DNA from: WLNJ01 sp037131165
Lineage (GTDB): Bacteria; Actinomycetota; Thermoleophilia; Solirubrobacterales; Solirubrobacteraceae
NCBI GenBank assembly: GCA_037131165.1
Contig: JBAXRO010000024.1
Location: forward strand, 1-26,217
Direction of reading: 5' to 3'
DNA length: 26,217 nt
Positions 22,246-26,217 of this stretch are shown here, in pieces. Position 1 is the stretch's first letter. Each line of letters starts with the position of its first letter. Under the pieces are notes generated by a model. That model searched no databases, was not told the DNA's origin, and saw nothing but the letters and a program-made list of their open reading frames with translations. Made by a program: the position numbers and the translations under genes.

Positions 22246-22521
22246 TTACTCACGGGAATCCGGAGAGTCAACCTCCGGAGTCGGCAGGTCGCACAACCGG
22301 ACCTTCCACCTGTTGCCCAACTGAACCGCCGGCAACTCCCCAGACAGACACATCCTCTGAATCGTCCGCTCGCTCACCGCGAGGATGTCGGCGGCCTCGC
22401 CGGTTGACAGGTACCGACCCGCTGGAGTCGACTTCTCACGGCTGGCCTCGATCTCCTCACGGGCCACCTGGCGGACCAGCTCGCGGACGGCATCTTCATC
22501 TACGCGGATCCAGTCGCTCAC
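22246..22521 (-). CDS. Excisionase-like HTH DNA-binding protein
   Basis: A 91-residue protein with an Arg/Glu-rich N-terminal helix (about 1-34) and a MerR-like winged HTH of the excisionase/HTH_17 family (about 36-80): 'YLSTGEAADILAVSERTIQR', then 'GELPAVQLGNRWKV'. Such proteins direct excision with integrase or act as regulators. The GTG start overlaps the DUF3987 stop and is preceded by GGGAGGTG (22526-22533). Confidence 0.85.
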   Translation of the reverse strand: MSDWIRVDEDAVRELVRQVAREEIEASREKSTPAGRYLSTGEAADILAVSERTIQRMCLSGELPAVQLGNRWKVRLCDLPTPEVDSPDSRE

Positions 22522-23780
22522 ACGACACCTCCCGGGTTGACCATGTAGACCGTGTGGTGGCCGCCCTTCGGGCTCTTCTCCGACACGGCAACGATCTTCC
22601 CTGCGCGGATCAAGTCGCCGAGCAGCTCGTCGAGATCCTCCTTCGAAGCATGACCGCCGAGGACATCGTTGACCGAGGCCCTCGTCAGGCCAGCGTCACC
22701 AGCCGCCTTGATCGCCGCCAGGATCTTGTCGCTGCGAGTGTCACCAACTCGGTCGCCGAAGATCAAGTGTGCGGAGTGATCCGCGTAGGCCCACAAATCG
22801 GACGCGGCGCGCAGGTGTGACTTCTTGATCGTGGTCGACCGGTCCAACAGTGCGATCAGCAGCGAAAGCCTGAGCGTGATCGCAGCGGCCCGCGATGTCG
22901 CGAAGCCAACAGCGTCCTCGCCGCGGTCGAGGAGGATCGGATACATGGTCGCCCATAGTGCCTTCGCTTCGGCGTCACGCTTGACCTCGGTCGGCTTCAG
23001 CTTGTTCGCCCAGGTGACGGACTTCGAAAGCTCCGTGACAATCTCGTTGCGGACCTTCGCAGGGAGTCGACCTCCCTCGGGATGATCGCCCTGTCGCCGG
23101 CAGAGGACTAGTGCGAAGCGATTGACGAGGCCACCAGTCAAGTCGGTCGAGCGCAGCTCGCGCAACAGCTCCGACTTCGTGATGTGACCGACGAGGGAAA
23201 CACTGGCGTCGGTCGCAGTCGTGATGCCAGCAGACCTTCGGATCTGCGCGGTCCCACTGTCATAAAACGACCTCAGAACCCCCGACAGCGTCGATCCCTC
23301 CCGGCGACTAATCCTGAGGACCGTGCTGAACTCGGGCTCAACGACCCACAACCGCGAGTCTGGAGCGCCGGGATCTTCACCTTCGACATCCGGGTCGCGG
23401 ACGCTCTGGACCAATGCCTCGCCACTGGCGAGGCCCGCGGCGACCTGATGCTTCGTCCAGTCCTCGTCGACGCCCGCCATGAACGATCTCGAGATGCCGA
23501 AAGACAGACCTTTTCGACTTGAGGTGTTTCCGATCAACAGCACCCAGAGTCTCGGTGTGTGGCGATCCTCGTCGACCTGGACCCAGTGTCTCTCTCCGAG
23601 GTAACAGCCGAAGCCGGAGAGGAGCTGGAAGATCACCGCGGTCGGATCGGCCTCACTCTGACCGTCCAGTGCCTCGACCACGCGGCCGAGGACACCGAAC
23701 GCGCCGGCATCGAGCGGGTCAGGCCAGTCCGTCACGGTCTGCGGAATCCGCGGAATCGCGGAAACGGAGTCACGCGCCAT
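22518..23780 (-). CDS. DUF3987-type helicase/primase-associated protein
   Basis: A 420-residue protein resembling DUF3987 (YfjI-type) proteins, which are found in phages, satellites and integrative elements and are thought to act in replication. A P-loop-like segment 'LIGNTSSRKGLSFG' (about residues 82-95) has Arg before Lys instead of the usual Gly. Further blocks are 'SRLWVVEPEFSTVLRI', 'LVGHITKSELLRELRSTDLTGGLVNRFALV' in outline, and a C-terminal winged-helix-like part (about 345-415). The ATG at 23780 has GAGGAGGTGA upstream (23784-23793). Probably the element's replication-initiation or helicase component. Confidence 0.75.
   Translation of the reverse strand: MARDSVSAIPRIPQTVTDWPDPLDAGAFGVLGRVVEALDGQSEADPTAVIFQLLSGFGCYLGERHWVQVDEDRHTPRLWVLLIGNTSSRKGLSFGISRSFMAGVDEDWTKHQVAAGLASGEALVQSVRDPDVEGEDPGAPDSRLWVVEPEFSTVLRISRREGSTLSGVLRSFYDSGTAQIRRSAGITTATDASVSLVGHITKSELLRELRSTDLTGGLVNRFALVLCRRQGDHPEGGRLPAKVRNEIVTELSKSVTWANKLKPTEVKRDAEAKALWATMYPILLDRGEDAVGFATSRAAAITLRLSLLIALLDRSTTIKKSHLRAASDLWAYADHSAHLIFGDRVGDTRSDKILAAIKAAGDAGLTRASVNDVLGGHASKEDLDELLGDLIRAGKIVAVSEKSPKGGHHTVYMVNPGGVV
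23741..23765 (+). repeat. Three tandem GCGGAATC-type units inside the DUF3987 5' end
   Basis: GCGGAATC (23741-23748), GCGGAATC (23750-23757), GCGGAAAC (23758-23765). The same unit recurs in opposite orientation at 25966-25990. It lies in the first codons of the DUF3987 gene. Confidence 0.6.
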
Positions 23781-23982
23781 GTTTCACCTCCTCGACCGCG
23801 GCGATCCGCTTCGACGGGATGAACCGGACCGACGACTGGAACCTCGGCCGCGACATCCACTGCGACGGACCTGTCGGCTGGCGGAATGACCAGCCGCCCG
23901 CCGCTCGGTAGGCGTCAGCGACGATGTGGACCTCGCCGTCGTGCGTGACGATGCGGGCGAGCGGGAGCTTGCCGTCGCTCAT
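23770..23982 (-). CDS. Small hypothetical protein, 70 aa
   Basis: No family is recognised. A beta-rich small protein ('LARIVTHDGEVHIVADAYRA', 'WMSRPRFQSSVRFIPSKRI'). The ATG at 23982 is chosen because GAGGAGGTGA (23987-23996) stands 4 nt upstream and ATGA overlaps the preceding stop; a longer in-frame start adds unrelated residues. Its stop lies 11 nt inside the DUF3987 gene, so coupling is likely. It has the same general layout as the 83-aa neighbour upstream. Confidence 0.75.
   Translation of the reverse strand: MSDGKLPLARIVTHDGEVHIVADAYRAAGGWSFRQPTGPSQWMSRPRFQSSVRFIPSKRIAAVEEVKHGA
23784..23793 (-). promoter_or_regulatory. Shine-Dalgarno GAGGAGGTGA for the DUF3987 gene
   Basis: Strong ribosome-binding site embedded in the C-terminal codons (EEV) of the 70-aa gene. 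Confidence 0.7.
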
Positions 23983-24230
23983 GCCGTCACCTCCTCGACC
24001 AGTTCGCCGGAGATCATCATCGACTCCCTCCGAACATCCCTGATCTGGCTTCGGTTGATCCACTCCATCGGCGATGGCCGCAGCGTGAACCGCTCGCCCC
24101 GACCGACTTTCAACCAGACGCCGCCGATCTTGTAACCGGCCCGGTCGCCCTCCACGCGCTCGGCGTGGAGGACTGTTCCGGACTTGAGGATGATCTTGAA
24201 CTTGGAGTGTGCCGTTGCGTTAGACGACAT
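23979..24230 (-). CDS. Small hypothetical protein, 83 aa
   Basis: No family is recognised. It reads as a compact beta-rich domain ('FKIILKSGTVLHAERVEGD', 'YKIGGVWLKVGRGERFTLRP', 'MEWINRSQIRDVRRE'). The ATG at 24230 has GGAGGTG (24235-24241) 4 nt upstream, so the longer 119-aa frame is rejected. It overlaps the DUF4326 stop by 11 nt and its own stop overlaps the next ATG (ATGA). Confidence 0.75.
   Translation of the reverse strand: MSSNATAHSKFKIILKSGTVLHAERVEGDRAGYKIGGVWLKVGRGERFTLRPSPMEWINRSQIRDVRRESMMISGELVEEVTA
23987..23996 (-). promoter_or_regulatory. Shine-Dalgarno GAGGAGGTGA for the 70-aa gene
   Basis: Strong ribosome-binding site embedded in the C-terminal codons (EEV) of the 83-aa gene; fixes the ATG at 23982. 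Confidence 0.7.
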
Positions 24231-24684
24231 CGGACACCTCCTGCTGTGACCTAGAAGCGAACTCGTTCGCCAGGTCAACCAGAGCATCACCGTGGCACCG
24301 CTCCGGCCAGCAGTGACAGCCAAGAACCTTGCCGGCAAGCTCGGCTACCGGCGGTCGCTTGTCCTCGACCTCGGCCATCCGGTTGACGAGGTCCGCGCCA
24401 TGCTTCTCGCACACCTCGTCACGGGTGCCATGTATCCCGATCTTGAACTTGTTCCCCCACTTCGACGGTCGGCCGATGTAGACGAACGCTGCGTTGTCTT
24501 TCGCCCAAGCGACCAGTCGCCGCTCGGTTGCCATGTTCGCGACGACAGAACAGCCGTTCGCGACCGCCCACTGCTTCTCACGCTCTACATCGCTCCAGCA
24601 CCACTCGCCGACGAGCTTGCGCTCGTTCGGACCCATCTGACCGATCCTCACTGTCAAGTTGGTCGCAGTTGACTCAGTCGACAT
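24220..24684 (-). CDS. DUF4326 domain protein
   Basis: A 154-residue protein whose C-terminal two-thirds match DUF4326, a domain common in phages and mobile elements and of unknown activity: 'VYIGRPSKWGNKFKIG', 'GTRDEVCEKHGADLV', 'LAGKVLGCHCWPERCHGDALVDLAN'. The conserved CxC and CHGD cysteines suggest metal binding or a redox or catalytic site. The N-terminal part (about residues 1-70) contains another Trp/Cys-bearing segment (EWCWSDVEREKQWAV). ATG at 24684 follows AAGGTGA and lies 2 nt after the upstream stop; the longer frame is rejected. Confidence 0.8.
   Translation of the reverse strand: MSTESTATNLTVRIGQMGPNERKLVGEWCWSDVEREKQWAVANGCSVVANMATERRLVAWAKDNAAFVYIGRPSKWGNKFKIGIHGTRDEVCEKHGADLVNRMAEVEDKRPPVAELAGKVLGCHCWPERCHGDALVDLANEFASRSQQEVSDVV
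24235..24241 (-). promoter_or_regulatory. Shine-Dalgarno GGAGGTG for the 83-aa gene
   Basis: Embedded in the last codons (QEV) of the DUF4326 gene, 4 nt before the ATG at 24230. Confidence 0.65.
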
Positions 24685-24686
24685 GG

Positions 24687-25100
24687 TCAGCTCACCTTGT
24701 GACGGTTCTGGCTGAGAGTCCTCGCGACCACTCCAACGATCTGGCAGAGGTCGATCCAAGTTTCGTGATCGACCCACTCCTTGTGGCCCGTGAACCGCTT
24801 CGCCTCATTCGGCTTACACCGCCAAGCCAATGACACCGCGTCGCCGAGTGTCTCGATCGAGACCGTCATCAACGGGGCGTCAAGCACATCAATCCTGTCG
24901 AGGATCGCTGCGGTGTGACGGAGTAGGTCCGTGTCCAACTTCTCGGCCGTGGCCGCTTTCGCGACCTTAGCCATGACCGACCTGACCTCAATCGTGTCGA
25001 CTTTCGTCTCGAAGTGCTCGTGTCGGTTGAACACGATCTCCGAGCCCTCGGGCCTGTCCTGCGGCGCAGCGTTGCCCGCTGCCTTGTGCTGCTCTACCAT
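24687..25100 (-). CDS. Hypothetical element protein, about 137 aa
   Basis: No family is recognised; soluble, mixed helical protein with 'VMAKVAKAATAEKLDTDLLRHTAAILDRIDVLD' in outline and a C-terminal 'HETWIDLCQIVGVVARTL'. The ATG at 25100 has CGGAGA about 8 nt upstream. An alternative GTG at 25190 overlaps the stop of the upstream gene (GTGA) with AAGGT 9 nt before it; it would add 30 residues, but these are encoded by two perfect inverted repeats (25117-25132 and 25148-25179). The shorter start is preferred with moderate confidence. Confidence 0.7.
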   Translation of the reverse strand: MVEQHKAAGNAAPQDRPEGSEIVFNRHEHFETKVDTIEVRSVMAKVAKAATAEKLDTDLLRHTAAILDRIDVLDAPLMTVSIETLGDAVSLAWRCKPNEAKRFTGHKEWVDHETWIDLCQIVGVVARTLSQNRHKVS

Positions 25101-25116
25101 CTGTTTCTCCGTATCT

Positions 25117-25132
25117 GCCGCCCTCGGGCGGC
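25117..25132. repeat. Hairpin GCCGCC-CTCG-GGCGGC
   Basis: Six (or seven) GC pairs with a minimal loop, 16 nt before the ATG at 25100. Close enough to the start to affect ribosome access. Confidence 0.55.
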
Positions 25133-25147
25133 GGGTTGTGTAGTACT

Positions 25148-25179
25148 GGAGGTCGAGGTGTTTGAGCACCTCGACCTCC
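25148..25179. repeat. 13-bp perfect inverted repeat
   Basis: GGAGGTCGAGGTG (25148-25160), loop TTTGAG, CACCTCGACCTCC (25167-25179). It begins 7 nt beyond the stop of the 227-aa gene. No T-run follows on the minus strand. Candidate attenuator, processing signal, terminator or protein-binding dyad. Confidence 0.75.
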
Positions 25180-25186
25180 GCCTGTC

Positions 25187-25870
25187 TCACTGCCTGCCGA
25201 CCTTGTCTCCTTTCACACGGTCAGCGGTCGCTGGCTCATTGGCACGGACTCGCGCCAATGCTTCGCGGGCGTCCTCGATGTGCCGCTCAATGACGGCCTC
25301 GGTGCCCGAGTGAAGTTCGATGTTGCGCTCGTCGATCTCGCGAGCCCTTGCCGCAAGATCCTCGTAGCGGGCCACCTGATGCTCGACACGCTCAACGAGG
25401 ATGCTGCCCTGCGCCCGAAGCTCGTCAAGCCATGCGATTGCGCTCGCGAGCTTGTCGGCGACAAAGGGGAACAGGTCGGGGTCCGCTCCATCGCGGTAGC
25501 GATCCTCGCGGTTGGTGACGCGGGCCTGATCGATCAGCAGGTTCCCGAGGCGACGGACCTCCGGGTTCTCAGACTTGCGCGGCAGGGCGTCGCTCAGCAC
25601 ATCGAGCGCCGCCGCGAGCATCTGATCCGTCAGGCCGCGCTTGCCTGACTCCGCACTGCTGAGAGTCACGCGCAGACTCTCGACCGGGTACTTGGCGAAC
25701 GGGTAACGCGGGATGCCAGGTCCGTCGACATGGTTTTCCCATGCCCTCACGCCTTCGGCCCAGACCCCAACACTGATCCCGGCGAGGCCGCGCACCTCGC
25801 GGAGCCCCTCGCCGACTTGGTAAGCCTTGTCGCGGCCATTGGTGCTGCCGCTTCTCGTAAGTGAACTCAT
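25187..25870 (-). CDS. Hypothetical protein, 227 aa, first gene of the element's leftward operon
   Basis: No family is recognised. The N-terminal half has a 'YPFAKYPVESLRVTLSSAESGKRGLTDQ' segment in outline; the C-terminal part (about 130-215) is strongly helical and charged ('ILVERVEHQVARYEDLAARAREIDERN'), consistent with a coiled coil. No membrane segment. ATG at 25870 lies 7 nt after TGTAAT and has no Shine-Dalgarno, so it is probably leaderless, unlike the genes that follow. GCGGAATC-type repeats lie about 100 nt upstream. Confidence 0.75.
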   Translation of the reverse strand: MSSLTRSGSTNGRDKAYQVGEGLREVRGLAGISVGVWAEGVRAWENHVDGPGIPRYPFAKYPVESLRVTLSSAESGKRGLTDQMLAAALDVLSDALPRKSENPEVRRLGNLLIDQARVTNREDRYRDGADPDLFPFVADKLASAIAWLDELRAQGSILVERVEHQVARYEDLAARAREIDERNIELHSGTEAVIERHIEDAREALARVRANEPATADRVKGDKVGRQ

Positions 25871-25877
25871 GCCGTGG

Positions 25878-25883
25878 ATTACA
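25878..25883 (-). promoter_or_regulatory. -10 hexamer TGTAAT for the element operon
   Basis: On the minus strand TGTAAT (5 of 6 to TATAAT) ends 7 nt before the ATG at 25870. No clear -35. It probably drives the operon from the 227-aa gene to int. Confidence 0.45.
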
Positions 25884-25965
25884 GCATCCGCCCACGACGG
25901 AACCGCTCAGACCTGCGAAGCCGTCGCCAGCGCGACCTCGATCACGACAAGATCAGCACCGGCAC

Positions 25966-25990
25966 GATTCCGCGATTCCGCAGAATCCGC
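25966..25990 (-). repeat. Three tandem GCGGAATC-type units in the intergenic spacer
   Basis: Plus strand GATTCCGC (25966-25973), GATTCCGC (25974-25981), GAATCCGC (25983-25990). The first two are reverse complements of the GCGGAATC units at 23741-23757. Spacing of 8-9 nt is iteron-like or operator-like. Confidence 0.65.
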
Positions 25991-26000
25991 AAGCCGACGA

Positions 26001-26217
26001 TCAGGAGTCAACAAGCCGGAGATTCCCCCGGCGACCAACAACGCGATCCATCTCGTCACTCATGGAACGACCCTTGCCGCCCGACCTCCCAAGCCGCGCC
26101 CGACCAACGGGCCCGATGCCCAAGTGGTCGAGCAACTGCCTGACCTCCGCCGCGGCCTCACGCTCGATCCGATACCACGGAGACTTTGTCGGAGTACCAC
26201 GACTGGACACACTGACC
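26001..26217 (-). CDS. Phage terminase small subunit, P27 family, C-terminal part
   Basis: The minus frame is open from the right window edge to the stop at 26001, so the gene starts outside the window; GTG 26208-26210 is probably internal. The visible part matches the C-terminal region of P27-type small terminases: 'KSPWYRIEREAAAEVRQLLDHLG' in outline, then 'GIGPVGRARLG', the counterpart of the usual LGLTPSSRARLG. A basic tail (GRSGGKGRSM) and a final 'RGNLRLVDS' follow. TerS recognises DNA for packaging and partners with the large terminase. No terL follows downstream; the next gene is the 227-aa unknown. Confidence 0.72.
   Translation of the reverse strand, partial: VSVSSRGTPTKSPWYRIEREAAAEVRQLLDHLGIGPVGRARLGRSGGKGRSMSDEMDRVVGRRGNLRLVDS

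Larger units (their letters stand above)
25871..26000. other. Non-coding spacer with promoter and tandem repeats
   Basis: This 130-nt gap between the terminase small subunit stop and the 227-aa gene holds the TGTAAT hexamer and the tandem repeats at 25966-25990. No gene is evident on either strand. Confidence 0.6.
20770..26217. mobile_element. Integrated mobile element, left end and early/control region (possible phage satellite)
   Basis: All genes from 20852 to the right edge are on the minus strand, in contrast to the mixed but mostly plus chromosomal part. They include a tyrosine integrase, an excisionase-like HTH, a DUF3987 protein, a DUF4326 protein and a P27-type terminase small subunit. 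The left junction must lie between the LuxR stop (20769) and the integrase stop (20852); the exact att site is not resolved because the right end is outside the window. Type (satellite, prophage or integrative plasmid) is inferred. Confidence 0.8.

Noticed and set aside
24292..24672. 126-aa plus-strand frame inside the element
   Set aside because: Antisense to the DUF4326 gene, which has clear motifs; no start signal or family resemblance.
25014..25313. 99-aa plus-strand frame across the 13-bp hairpin
   Set aside because: Lies antisense to two operon genes and the hairpin, has cysteine-rich shadow composition and no ribosome-binding site.
1..26217. CRISPR array, rRNA or tRNA genes
   Set aside because: No regular repeat-spacer structure, rRNA-like stretch or convincing cloverleaf was found on either strand by reading.

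Overview
The window is GC-rich DNA from an actinobacterial-type chromosome. The gene content, the DprA with an N-terminal cysteine motif and the ComM/DprA/YraN/RNase HII neighbourhood suggest class Thermoleophilia (Solirubrobacterales-like). That placement is an inference from gene style, not a database result. The window has two parts that differ in coding strand, gene density and translation-initiation signals.

Positions 1 to about 20,770 are core chromosome, mostly on the plus strand. In order: the 3' end of an AMP-forming acyl-CoA ligase; a lipid/ribosome/RNA block (DUF177, L32 rpmF, plsX, acyl carrier protein, RNase III-like, smc); an NfeD-like membrane protein; a ribosome-maturation block (rpsP, khpA, rimM, trmD, rplS, lepB, rnhB); minus-strand yraN divergent from comM-dprA; ilvD with a HAD 5'-nucleotidase-like gene; an L,D-transpeptidase; a small minus-strand orphan divergent from xerC/D; a zinc-ribbon orphan coupled to an RNase HI gene; apt (minus); and a LuxR-type regulator. 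rpmF (58 aa, 895-1071) is easily missed because it is short. Many genes that open a transcription unit have a TANNNT hexamer 6-9 nt before the start codon, which predicts leaderless mRNAs.

From about 20,770 to the right edge lies an integrated mobile element, all on the minus strand. Read in the direction of transcription (right to left) it carries a P27-type terminase small subunit (cut by the window edge), a spacer with GCGGAATC-like tandem repeats, an unknown 227-aa protein, another unknown protein, a DUF4326 protein, two small proteins, a DUF3987 helicase/primase-like protein, an excisionase-like HTH protein, a 65-aa protein and a tyrosine integrase. Most junctions overlap by a few bases and use a GGAGGTG ribosome-binding site embedded in the last codons of the upstream gene. 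A lone terS with no terL downstream, in one tight operon with replication, xis and int genes, resembles a phage satellite (PICI-like) more than a complete prophage. The right part of the element is not visible, so this remains a hypothesis.

The observations most worth a second look are: an RNase III-like protein lacking two of the four catalytic metal ligands; the satellite-like element with its repeats and two large hairpins; the contrast between leaderless host starts and Shine-Dalgarno element starts; and a LuxR regulator whose receiver domain has lost its phosphorylation residues.
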